From Capnocytophaga periodontitidis (GTDB lineage: Bacteria > Bacteroidota > Bacteroidia > Flavobacteriales > Flavobacteriaceae), in NCBI RefSeq assembly GCF_016126015.1, contig NZ_JAEFDB010000013.1, forward strand, positions 1-64,000: a DNA stretch of 64,000 nt, read 5' to 3'. The position numbers and the translations under genes are program-made. Under the pieces are notes generated by a model. It saw only the letters and a program-made list of their open reading frames with translations. It was not told where the DNA came from and ran no database searches. Shown here piece by piece: positions 56,335-63,818 of the stretch (position 1 is its first letter; each line of letters opens with the position of its first letter).

Positions 56335-56931
56335 TTACCCCATTATTTCAGTGTATTTTTTCTTATAATTATTCTTAAAATAATCAATCCCTTCATTATC
56401 TAATTTATTTTCTTCCAATGCCCAAGCTAAAAGAAACTCTAATAAGGAATTATCATTAATACAATCTATAAGAGGACAAATTCTTATAACTGATAATTTT
56501 TCTTTTGCTGAAAGAATAATCTTAGAACCATATTTTAGTACTGGAATCTCTACCCAAGATAAATCATAAGGTAATTGTTGGAATATGTTTTTATCTCGAC
56601 CAAGAGCAATCAAAACATCATCATTAACCAATCTGCTATGCATTACTGTTTTCAAAAATAGAATTTGATCTTTTTTGCTTTTTATATGCTTTATGCAAAT
56701 TAATAAATCACTTGGTTTGGTAATAAGCTGACCAATAAGTATATCAACAAACATATTGAAGATATATTCTAAATCTGTATTTCTGTCTTTATTACTTAAT
56801 AAAAAACTTAATGTTTCTGAAAATATATCCTCATAAGAATATAAGATAGGAATTACTTTCTTATTTTCTTTTATTAGAGCAATCATATTTTCAATATTTT
56901 TCTCTCCTAATATAATATCATAAATATTCAT
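56335..56931 (-). CDS. Unrecognised 198-residue helical protein
   Basis: A soluble, Leu/Ile/Lys-rich helical protein (MNIYDIILGEKNIENMIALI, LLICIKHIKSKKDQILFLKT). No motif that I can assign. The gene is more AT-rich than its neighbours, follows the membrane protein gene by 14 nt and is probably in the same transcript. Confidence 0.65.
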   Translation of the reverse strand: MNIYDIILGEKNIENMIALIKENKKVIPILYSYEDIFSETLSFLLSNKDRNTDLEYIFNMFVDILIGQLITKPSDLLICIKHIKSKKDQILFLKTVMHSRLVNDDVLIALGRDKNIFQQLPYDLSWVEIPVLKYGSKIILSAKEKLSVIRICPLIDCINDNSLLEFLLAWALEENKLDNEGIDYFKNNYKKKYTEIMG

Positions 56932-56945
56932 ATAATCACTTACTT

Positions 56946-57473
56946 TTACGATTTTCTTTTATATCCAATAAATAGTATAAAACTCAAACTTACTGCTATA
57001 TTAATTATAAAATTTAGTAGAGGGGCGTGTTCTAAAAGACCTTTATCTAATAAGAATTCGGCTCCATCTTGCTGCTTAAAAGGTTTGGTAACTACAAACT
57101 CATAGAGCGTAAATAACAGCAATCCAAAACTCAGCACAAACAATACATTTTCATAGAGTTTATTTCTATACCTGAGCAAGAAAAGGATGTTAAAAACTAA
57201 AAGGAAAAACGCAAAAAATAGAGGTACAGGATACCATTCTATAAGATCTAATTCCCAATAGGGAATTATTGGTCGCACACACCGGAATAAAAAGATTCCT
57301 ACAGCTATATTATAGACCATTATACCTAATGCTAATAAGATTTCAAGTAGAGAGGAAATAGATTTATTCTCTACTTTTTTTGCCACGAAAGCAATTAAGA
57401 GGAATACTAACAAAGGAATTATGAGTTTTCCTGCCAGTTCCAACTCTGAAGATATAGAAGGATATAAGTTCAT
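56946..57473 (-). CDS. Unrecognised integral membrane protein (five or so helices)
   Basis: A 175-residue protein with hydrophobic stretches at about 13-30, 42-63, 80-100, 108-127 and 150-170 (LIIPLLVFLLIAFVAK, FFAFFLLVFNILFLL, IINIAVSLSFILFIGY), ending in a basic tail. No family recognised. In an array of this type, polytopic proteins can act as immunity proteins to pore-forming or membrane-targeted toxins (inference). Confidence 0.7.
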   Translation of the reverse strand: MNLYPSISSELELAGKLIIPLLVFLLIAFVAKKVENKSISSLLEILLALGIMVYNIAVGIFLFRCVRPIIPYWELDLIEWYPVPLFFAFFLLVFNILFLLRYRNKLYENVLFVLSFGLLLFTLYEFVVTKPFKQQDGAEFLLDKGLLEHAPLLNFIINIAVSLSFILFIGYKRKS

Positions 57474-57489
57474 AATAATTTCTTTTTAA

Positions 57490-57635
57490 GGTTTTATCAA
57501 TAACGTGAGTTCGAGGTGAGAAATGTAATTGTATGGATTCCAAACTTGCGCCAACTGGGTAATCAACTTTAGCAAAGGTCGTAGCACGGCGAGCTGGGGG
57601 TAGGCACAAGCTACAAGCTCGCGCCAGCTGGGAAA
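57490..57635. repeat. Composite dispersed repeat between array genes
   Basis: The stretch contains TTTAGCAAAGGTCGTAGCACGGCGAGC (57569-57594) and GGCACAAGCTACAAGCTCGCGCCAGC (57603-57628). Both modules recur near 63819-63873, and the first also at 12281-12306. Confidence 0.75.
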
Positions 57636-57639
57636 GCTT

Positions 57640-57984
57640 TTAATCCTGAAAATCATCATACTCAAAGTAATGCTCAATAGCTCCTAAAAGCACTTCTGTA
57701 TCTTCAGTAGTTAGCGATTCATTATGATCAAACTTATTGTCAATAATGTCTTGAAAAATGCCTACTCCTGAAAAGTAAGCTACTTCAAATTGGGCTAATG
57801 ATTCGGGAACTTCTCCGTACTTAGTTTCGACAGAATTTTGTTCTTTATCCTCATTACTTGATAAAACCCAAAATGCTGCCTCTTGATAATTGTCCTTTTT
57901 TTCTCCTTCGATATAAATTATACCAGGGTAAGGCAATTGCTTGTAATCTTTGATAAGCTCTTTTATTGTTTTGTAATGTTGCAT
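57640..57984 (-). CDS. Unrecognised small acidic protein, immunity-like
   Basis: A 114-residue acidic soluble protein (MQHYKTIKELIKDYKQLPYP, then GIIYIEG; C-terminal TEVLLGAIEHYFEYDDFQD). Small size, acidity and position in an array resemble immunity proteins of polymorphic toxin systems, but I cannot name a family. It starts 13 nt after the lipoprotein gene. Confidence 0.65.
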   Translation of the reverse strand: MQHYKTIKELIKDYKQLPYPGIIYIEGEKKDNYQEAAFWVLSSNEDKEQNSVETKYGEVPESLAQFEVAYFSGVGIFQDIIDNKFDHNESLTTEDTEVLLGAIEHYFEYDDFQD

Positions 57985-57997
57985 ATTGATATATAAA

Positions 57998-58594
57998 TTA
58001 TTTTGCTGTTATTGTTAGTGTGTTTAGTAGCGTTTCTTGATGGTTTATATCCCAAGTGTAAGAAGCCTCTGGGGTACGCCACAAAAAATAATCAGAAAGC
58101 ACTATAATGCATTTCGCATAATTAGGGTCGGTAGGATCTTCCTCGACCGTATAACCAAGGAATAGCTTTTCGAATATCTCTAATTCTTTAGCTGTGTAAT
58201 AATATCTGGCATGTTCAAAAAAATCGTCATCGTAGTTATTGCCATAAGTGGCTATAAGCCAATCTCTTAACTCGAATATCTGGTCTATGGCTATCCGCAT
58301 TTTTATCGATATTATCTTGCCCTCGCGCACATCTATCCTTATAGCATTGGCGACAGGCTGCAATCTGAACTTGCCAAAGTGATACCTACTTATATCAGTA
58401 TCTTTGTGCGAAAGGTAGGTGGTAGTAAGCAATTTCTTGCTCCAAAGAACATTAGGGGTGACATCGAAGTCGGTTTTGTTTAAGGTATAAGCACTGATGT
58501 TAGTGCCGACTTTTAGTTGTGAGAGGTCGGTAATAGGTTCGTTAGTGCAGGCTATCGTTATAGCAGCGATAGCTAAAAGGTATAGCTGTTTCAT
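57998..58594 (-). CDS. Lipoprotein, paralogue of the adjacent lipoprotein (second copy)
   Basis: A 198-residue lipoprotein (AIAAITIACTNEP). After the lipid Cys it has ITDLSQLKVGTNISAYTLNK, matching LSDLSLIKMGSPISDYKLDT of the upstream gene, so the two are tandem paralogues. The rest is strands and helices without known motifs. It lies 12 nt after its paralogue. A periplasmic or outer-membrane-anchored immunity role is possible (inference). Confidence 0.72.
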   Translation of the reverse strand: MKQLYLLAIAAITIACTNEPITDLSQLKVGTNISAYTLNKTDFDVTPNVLWSKKLLTTTYLSHKDTDISRYHFGKFRLQPVANAIRIDVREGKIISIKMRIAIDQIFELRDWLIATYGNNYDDDFFEHARYYYTAKELEIFEKLFLGYTVEEDPTDPNYAKCIIVLSDYFLWRTPEASYTWDINHQETLLNTLTITAK

Positions 58595-58606
58595 AGTATT
58601 GTATTT

Positions 58607-59284
58607 TTATTCTGGCAGATAGCGCAAAGTGCAAATAAACATAGGCTTTAGCTCATATTCTACGCTATTATCTTGGTAATAATGAGTGTCTATAATCTTC
58701 AAACAATAAATCTCATTACCTCTATCCCACCGCAAATACGTAGGCGCACTTATCTCGTCTTTCTCAATACAGGGTATGTTGCCATCATTGTGCTCAGGGA
58801 ATATACTGGCAAGAAGATTATGAATTTCCAGAGATGAAAAAGCATATTTACTAGTAGGTACGATACTCCTTTTCAGTATACAAGAATACTTTTCATCAGG
58901 TACCCCCAAGGTAGCATAAAGGTACTTGACAAGGGCAGGCAGGGCATCTATCTCAGGCATTATACAGAGCTGCGCTATTTTGTCGTTATAAGTCTGTATA
59001 GTAGTATGATAAGATATTTCAACCCCTCCATAGGTATAGTTATAAGTTTCCCCTTCAAAGGTATGCATCAGCGGTCTCCACTGATTTTCATCGGGCATTT
59101 CTTCTATCATATCAAAAAAACGTTCTTTATAGCGCATTGGCTGCATACCTTTATCTGAGAAGTCGTTAGTATCTAACTTATAATCGCTGATAGGGCTACC
59201 CATCTTTATCAGCGAAAGGTCGCTAAGAGGCTTCTGCTGGCAAGCCACCAAAGCTAAAGCTACTATTATAATAATATGTTTCAT
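58607..59284 (-). CDS. Lipoprotein, paralogue of the adjacent lipoprotein (first copy)
   Basis: A 225-residue lipoprotein (IIIVALALVACQQKPLSDLS). It shares the xLxxLSLIKMGSPIS-type segment after the lipid Cys with the gene 12 nt downstream and then diverges. Function unknown. A TAGTTTTG -7 box lies at 59312-59305, so a transcript may start here. Confidence 0.72.
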   Translation of the reverse strand: MKHIIIIVALALVACQQKPLSDLSLIKMGSPISDYKLDTNDFSDKGMQPMRYKERFFDMIEEMPDENQWRPLMHTFEGETYNYTYGGVEISYHTTIQTYNDKIAQLCIMPEIDALPALVKYLYATLGVPDEKYSCILKRSIVPTSKYAFSSLEIHNLLASIFPEHNDGNIPCIEKDEISAPTYLRWDRGNEIYCLKIIDTHYYQDNSVEYELKPMFICTLRYLPE

Positions 59285-59404
59285 AGAGCAAGATTTTTAT
59301 ACCGCAAAACTAAGAAAATATCAAGACAAATAAAAATAGACAGCCACAGTTCAACTATATATTTTTTCATCTCATTGTAGTTATTATGGTTGTATATCTG
59401 TTTA

Positions 59405-59743
59405 TTATTGATGTTTCAGAATTGATTTTATCCTATCTAAATGAACTTCATTAAATTCATTTTCAGGAATGATAACTTGATTCAAATTCTCTTCTAAATA
59501 CTTAATCCCCTTATCTGTTATCGTAATCTTTTGGTATAATTTTGTATTTTCAAACAATCCTTGATGTGCTACTAATTCATCATTAGCCATTACCGAGATA
59601 AGATAAGAGGCATCATTTATTATTCCTAATAGATTAGCAAAAAGATGCCTGAAATGAGAGGACAACGCTACTTCACCTCCTTTTTTCAAAATACTTAGGA
59701 TAATAAAGCAACAAAGTTTATCATATATAGCTAATTTATTCAT
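59405..59743 (-). CDS. Unrecognised 112-residue protein, possibly winged-helix-like
   Basis: A soluble helical protein. LYQKITITDKGIKYLEENLN near residues 68-87 resembles the wing-then-helix of winged-helix proteins (LTxKGxxYL), but the recognition-helix region is unclear. It follows the 265-residue protein gene by 38 nt. The function is not known. Confidence 0.6.
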   Translation of the reverse strand: MNKLAIYDKLCCFIILSILKKGGEVALSSHFRHLFANLLGIINDASYLISVMANDELVAHQGLFENTKLYQKITITDKGIKYLEENLNQVIIPENEFNEVHLDRIKSILKHQ

Positions 59744-59781
59744 AGCGATTACATTTTTGAGATTTCTTACCTGCCTTGCTC

Positions 59782-60579
59782 CTACCCTCTAAGGACTAAC
59801 TCCTCTACTTTCTTGAGTTTCCCTCCAAAGTATTTTTTGTCTTCTATGATTTTTTCATAAATATCATCTATACTATTGGCAGGTGAGAGTGTCCATAAAC
59901 TATAAGGTTTCAATTGTACGACACCTATCTTCTGGAGGGAAGACAGTATCACTCCCAAATCTTTATGGTTGAACCAGCAATCGGTTTTGAGGGCGAAATC
60001 TTGATTGTTTTTACCGCAGGCAAGTTCGCTTTGCAGAAAGTCGGTCATTGTAGGATAAGTAGGGGCTAAATATCGAGTAGGAGCAAGATGATACTCTATT
60101 TTTCGAGGAGTAACCTCTACAGCCGAGACAAAGCAGATGCCATAACGTTCACCAATGGTTACCACCAACACATCTCCTACTTGAAAATAAGGTGTTTTAG
60201 GTTTCTTTGAAGCAGGTTTCACAAGAGGCTTTGGGTTGTCCTCTTGCAGTTGCAGTTTGAGCTTGTCGAGTGCTTTCTGTCGTTCTTTTTGGGCTTTGCT
60301 ATCTATCTCATTCCAGAGCGGTGTTGCTCCTTGTTCGATGAGTTGCAAGGCTTTGGCGCGTACTTCATCTTTTCGATAACCTATTTTCCAAAGAGAATAC
60401 GCAAAAGCCGTCCAATAGATTTCTGCAAAAAGTTCATCAATACAAAAATTAGCTTCCTCATTGAGCCAATCCTGTCTGATTTTTTCTATATCCTCACCGT
60501 CTTTATAACGTTCAGTAATATTGTTATAAATGTCGTAGGCACTATCGCTATCTATGATTTTTACGCCGTCAATTGCCAT
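59782..60579 (-). CDS. Two-domain protein of immunity-like type
   Basis: A 265-residue soluble protein. The N-terminal helical domain has KIIDSDSAYDIYNNITERYK, IYWTAFAYSLWKIGYRKDEV and RAKALQLIEQGATPLWNE. From memory this resembles a widespread family of stand-alone immunity-like proteins with FWLALA/QWKLGR-type sequence. A basic linker (KPLVKPASKKPKTP) leads to a beta-rich domain that opens YFQVGDVLVVTIGERYG. The function is inferred from that resemblance and from context only. Confidence 0.7.
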   Translation of the reverse strand: MAIDGVKIIDSDSAYDIYNNITERYKDGEDIEKIRQDWLNEEANFCIDELFAEIYWTAFAYSLWKIGYRKDEVRAKALQLIEQGATPLWNEIDSKAQKERQKALDKLKLQLQEDNPKPLVKPASKKPKTPYFQVGDVLVVTIGERYGICFVSAVEVTPRKIEYHLAPTRYLAPTYPTMTDFLQSELACGKNNQDFALKTDCWFNHKDLGVILSSLQKIGVVQLKPYSLWTLSPANSIDDIYEKIIEDKKYFGGKLKKVEELVLRG

Positions 60580-60669
60580 AATACATCAATTTACTAATTC
60601 GCTAATTCTCTAATTTGCTAATTAATTATTAAAGTTTTTCTAATGATTTTTTCATTGTTTCTGTATTTT

Positions 60670-61578
60670 TTACCACTCGCGGTATTCATCGGTGATATCT
60701 ACATTATCGGCTAATTCCAATCCTGTTTTGCGTATGAGTGTATTGAGCCACTCGCAAAGTTCCTCGCGCTCCATTGTTTCTATAAGTCCGTATTTGTCAT
60801 TAATTTTATTGATTTTCTTTACCAATTTACCCATAGAATTATAAACGGTAGTCGCATTTTTCTTTTGTACCGCCTCACAAAGTGTTTGTACATATTCCGT
60901 AAGGGCTGTTTCTACAGCGGTAATGCTTTCTTCTGAAAACATATCATCACCCTGAGCCATACGCTTGCGCCACTGAGTGATAGGTGTTTCGGAAAGGAAA
61001 GCTTGCATTTCGGGAATGCGATTGGGGTCTATATTCTTGTTTTGTGATTTGAGGAGGGCTTTAAGGTGGATGCGTTCCTTTTCATATAGTTCTAATTTGA
61101 ATAGCGTTAGCCAGCACAATTGTTCCTTAGAGTCCAAAGCTAATAATAAGCGAAATTCATCAAAGAAAGGCTCGTAAAAAGAACCTCCATCATTAGCTAA
61201 ACTTTTACCGGTGAGTTTCTTGCCTATCTTCTGTTCGATAGTCTTTTTATCATCACCAATGTTTAAACCAAAAGGCAATGCTATTTCAGGAATTTTACCA
61301 TTGGGGGTTACTGGTGGATAAATGGTGATTTCGTGCAAAATGAGTTGGTCTTTTTCCTTGTTATAATTACCCATAGGCTCTCCATAAGCGGGAGCATATC
61401 TCACATACCCAGTAAAGAGGCAGCGAATGGTCTTTTCTTCATTATTAACTCGTACCCAAAACAAGTTGCCGTAAGCATCATATTCAGGATTAGGGTTTTG
61501 AGGCAAATGGTAGTGACTTAAAAATTCTTTTATTTCGGGAGAATGAATAAGTCTGCCCAACAAATATTGTAATTCCAT
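60670..61578 (-). CDS. Unrecognised 302-residue protein
   Basis: A soluble protein in two parts. The N-terminal ~160 residues are strand-rich (IRCLFTGYVRYAPAYGEPMG, EIALPFGLNIGDDKKTIEQK). The C-terminal ~120 residues are helical (TEYVQTLCEAVQKKNATTVY, EELCEWLNTLIRKTGLELAD). The C-terminal part may be an immunity-like helical domain (inference). It starts 3 nt after the small membrane protein gene, suggesting translational coupling. Confidence 0.7.
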   Translation of the reverse strand: MELQYLLGRLIHSPEIKEFLSHYHLPQNPNPEYDAYGNLFWVRVNNEEKTIRCLFTGYVRYAPAYGEPMGNYNKEKDQLILHEITIYPPVTPNGKIPEIALPFGLNIGDDKKTIEQKIGKKLTGKSLANDGGSFYEPFFDEFRLLLALDSKEQLCWLTLFKLELYEKERIHLKALLKSQNKNIDPNRIPEMQAFLSETPITQWRKRMAQGDDMFSEESITAVETALTEYVQTLCEAVQKKNATTVYNSMGKLVKKINKINDKYGLIETMEREELCEWLNTLIRKTGLELADNVDITDEYREW

Positions 61579-61581
61579 ATT

Positions 61582-61785
61582 TTATTTTATCAATTTTTTA
61601 AACAAATTCACTAAGCCAAGTATAGGTAATCCTACTATTATTGAAAGGATTACGAGTATAAAGAAAACAAAAAGAGCTATTGTTATTACAACTAAACCTA
61701 ACAAAGGGTTATAGGCATTGACTTTGATTACTTTATCAATGGTAGTGTTCAACAGCCTTGAATGTATTATTCTATTTAGGTTCAT
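61582..61785 (-). CDS. Mini membrane protein, tandem paralogue 2
   Basis: A 67-residue protein with one or two transmembrane segments (LLGLVVITIALFVFFILVIL) and the ending GLPILGLVNLFKKLIK. That ending matches LPILGVVKLFKK of the gene 10 nt upstream, so the two arose by duplication. Function unknown. Confidence 0.7.
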   Translation of the reverse strand: MNLNRIIHSRLLNTTIDKVIKVNAYNPLLGLVVITIALFVFFILVILSIIVGLPILGLVNLFKKLIK

Positions 61786-61795
61786 TTTTCACTCT

Positions 61796-61993
61796 TTATT
61801 TCTTAAACAATTTGACTACCCCAAGAATTGGCAATACCACTAACATTATAGGGAATACTAGCACATAGATAATACAGAAAATAGCTATCATCAAAAAGCT
61901 ACCCAAGTACTCGTTATAGGCAAAGGCTTTGTTAAGTCCTTCAACGAGTACTTTAGTAATCCAAAGGTTTTCTATGGTCTTTTTTAGTTGCAT
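61796..61993 (-). CDS. Mini membrane protein, tandem paralogue 1
   Basis: A 65-residue protein. An N-terminal amphipathic part (MQLKKTIENLWITKVLVEGL) is followed by hydrophobic FLMIAIFCIIYVLVFPIMLV and the ending LPILGVVKLFKK. Its paralogue lies 10 nt downstream. Small paired membrane proteins of this kind could be immunity proteins or modulators (inference). Confidence 0.7.
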   Translation of the reverse strand: MQLKKTIENLWITKVLVEGLNKAFAYNEYLGSFLMIAIFCIIYVLVFPIMLVVLPILGVVKLFKK

Positions 61994-62065
61994 CTTTCTA
62001 TTTTCTGGTTTCGTCTAAGGTAAGTCTAAAAGAAGCTAAGCGGCGTTCTAAAGAAGAAATTGTTC

Positions 62066-62335
62066 TTATGCTCTATCAAAATCAAAAAGTCCGTAGTAAG
62101 TACCTGCTATCTTTTCTAACCTTTCAGCATTCTTGTCGCCTATAGTGAGTAGAAAATCGCGATAGCCCTTAGGCAAGGTCAGCCCGTACTTTTGCTCAAA
62201 GGCAAGGATTTCCGCCTCACTTATGGGCGGGTTGAGGTGGTACTGGTGAGCATCGGCACCAAATACTTCTAAGTTTTTATCAGCGGCTTTGGCTTGGGCA
62301 AGCTTTTGCTGAATGCGGTGGAGTTGTTCTTTCAT
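62066..62335 (-). pseudogene. SMI1/KNR4 (SUKH) domain protein, C-terminally truncated
   Basis: An 89-residue frame. ISEAEILAFEQKYGLTLPKG followed by YRDFLLTIGD is a classic SUKH superfamily N-terminal motif. GTYYGLFDFDRA occupies the place of the GPYYGLF core, but the frame then stops. Full SUKH proteins are usually about 130-200 residues, so roughly the C-terminal half is missing. No continuation is seen in the other frames of the next 70 bp. SUKH proteins are immunity proteins of polymorphic toxins. I place the start at Met9 of the longest frame, 10 nt after the preceding stop. Confidence 0.7.
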
Positions 62336-62345
62336 TGGTTTATTT

Positions 62346-62963
62346 TTATATATTCCCATAGACCTCTATATAGGCGCAGGTGGGGAGTTTTTCTTCTACA
62401 TCAATGATAATTTTCTCTATAAAAATCTTTACTTTATCATCGGTAAATGTATGTTGGCGCAGTTGTGTGATGATTTTTCGGCACAGAGTAGGGTCAAAAA
62501 CATTGCTGGTTGTACAATTGAAATAGTTTTCGACTTTGTTACACTGGGGTTGGTATAGGGGAAATACGGACTTGAAATCTTCTAAAAGATATTGATCAAA
62601 ATCTTCTATTGGGATGAAGATAGAGCGCTTGGGCAGATTGTTCAAATTGGCATCTAAAGCACTGATGAGATAGCCCATACCTCTTTCGTTAGTATCTCTT
62701 TTATCTTCAACACTTATAGTTAATGAAGTGCTAAAAATGTGTTTTACAGCCTTTTCGACATTATAATTGAAACGCTCGTATACACTTTTAGCTTCCCAAT
62801 GTTCGCACTCGGTTTCTGCCATTATAGTGGTTATATTTTCTTGGTGATAGAGGGCTATGGCGGCGGGGATATCACCTGCAGTTTGCTCTAATAGGGTTTT
62901 GGCTTTCTGCAAGGGAAGAGCAAGCTCAGTTTTGAGGATTTGTATTTCTTTTAGATAATTCAT
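62346..62963 (-). CDS. Unrecognised protein with N-terminal UBA/TS-N-like helices
   Basis: A 205-residue soluble protein. ALPLQKAKTLLEQTAGDIPA at the N-terminus (about 15-34) resembles UBA/TS-N helical modules such as that of EF-Ts. A second helical segment, AKSVYERFNYNVEKAVKHIF (about 58-77), could be another. The rest, about residues 95-205, is strand-rich with several Cys (NKVENYFNCTTSNVFDP). Function unknown; it is followed closely by the truncated SUKH gene. Confidence 0.65.
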   Translation of the reverse strand: MNYLKEIQILKTELALPLQKAKTLLEQTAGDIPAAIALYHQENITTIMAETECEHWEAKSVYERFNYNVEKAVKHIFSTSLTISVEDKRDTNERGMGYLISALDANLNNLPKRSIFIPIEDFDQYLLEDFKSVFPLYQPQCNKVENYFNCTTSNVFDPTLCRKIITQLRQHTFTDDKVKIFIEKIIIDVEEKLPTCAYIEVYGNI

Positions 62964-62969
62964 TCAATT

Positions 62970-63117
62970 AACAATTAACGTGAGTGTCCAAAAGGTTTTA
63001 TTTGTAAGGGCATCCATTTATAACAAGGGCGTTTGCAGCACATACCCAGCTATCGCTGGCTTTCCTACACAACATAATACAAAAATGATTGATTATCAGA
63101 CTATTCAACTTTGGTAA
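62970..63117. repeat. Composite dispersed repeat region at the right side of the array
   Basis: It contains a reversed copy of the 35-bp repeat (63037-63064, CACATACCCAGC then GCTGGCTTTCC) and the module ATGATTGATTATCAGACTAT (63083-63102). The latter recurs at 12251 and 63948. Confidence 0.75.
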
Positions 63118-63125
63118 TTAACAAA

Positions 63126-63803
63126 TTACTTCATTTTGGGGCGGAAAGAGCGTTTTTTGTCAAAACCTTTGCTATCTATTTTTAGGTCATTGGGCAGTTC
63201 GGGCGATTGCTCGGCTTGGGTTTTGAGGTCGGAAAGGTATTGCACAATGTGCTGCCATACAAAATCGGGGTCGATATAGATGCCAAGTTCCTGCAAATTC
63301 ACATAATGGGTTGCCCTATTATCTCCTCTGTAGTCTTTGTTGTAAATGAGCAACAACGGACTTTTCAATACCAACCACGGCGGTCGGTCTTCGAGCTTAA
63401 AGATATTCCGTTCACGCGTGGCTTCCATCTGTTCAAGCAAAGTATCACAAGTAGCCGATAGGTAGGAGGTTATCCTAATTTCTTTCCCATCATTCATTAG
63501 TACATAGCGCTCACCATACCACAAATCAAATAGATTGTAATGCCAATCGTCAGGCTCGGCAAAATCCCAATGAGTATATATTTTAGAGCGTGTGACAAAG
63601 AGGTGTACAAGCGCATTGCCCACATAGAGTGCCGAGTGCAATGCCTCATCGTCGGTGGGGTCATCAAAGGTTAGCCAACTTCTCTGAGGGAGGCTCATCC
63701 CTATCTCTGGTGGCAAACGGCGGTCATAGACGAGGTTTTCGTCTATGCCATACTCAGCGACTTTATAGTCGTAGTAATCTTTGAATTTAGAGATGATTTT
63801 CAT
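63126..63803 (-). CDS. Conserved protein of unknown function (FKDYYDY family)
   Basis: A 225-residue soluble protein that opens MKIISKFKDYYDYKVAEYGI, then DENLVYDRR. It has many Trp/Tyr residues (DDWHYNLFDLWYGERYVLMN) and a basic C-terminal tail (KGFDKKRSFRPKMK). I recall similar N-termini in proteins of phages and mobile regions, but no function. It is the first minus-strand gene of the array inside the window, and the repeat cluster at 63804-64000 lies directly upstream. Confidence 0.7.
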   Translation of the reverse strand: MKIISKFKDYYDYKVAEYGIDENLVYDRRLPPEIGMSLPQRSWLTFDDPTDDEALHSALYVGNALVHLFVTRSKIYTHWDFAEPDDWHYNLFDLWYGERYVLMNDGKEIRITSYLSATCDTLLEQMEATRERNIFKLEDRPPWLVLKSPLLLIYNKDYRGDNRATHYVNLQELGIYIDPDFVWQHIVQYLSDLKTQAEQSPELPNDLKIDSKGFDKKRSFRPKMK

Positions 63804-63818
63804 TTTGAATTGTTAACA

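Noticed and set aside
57364-57677. Two further minus-strand open frames (81 and 63 codons)
   Set aside because: They cover dispersed repeats and the ends of neighbouring genes, with no conserved features.
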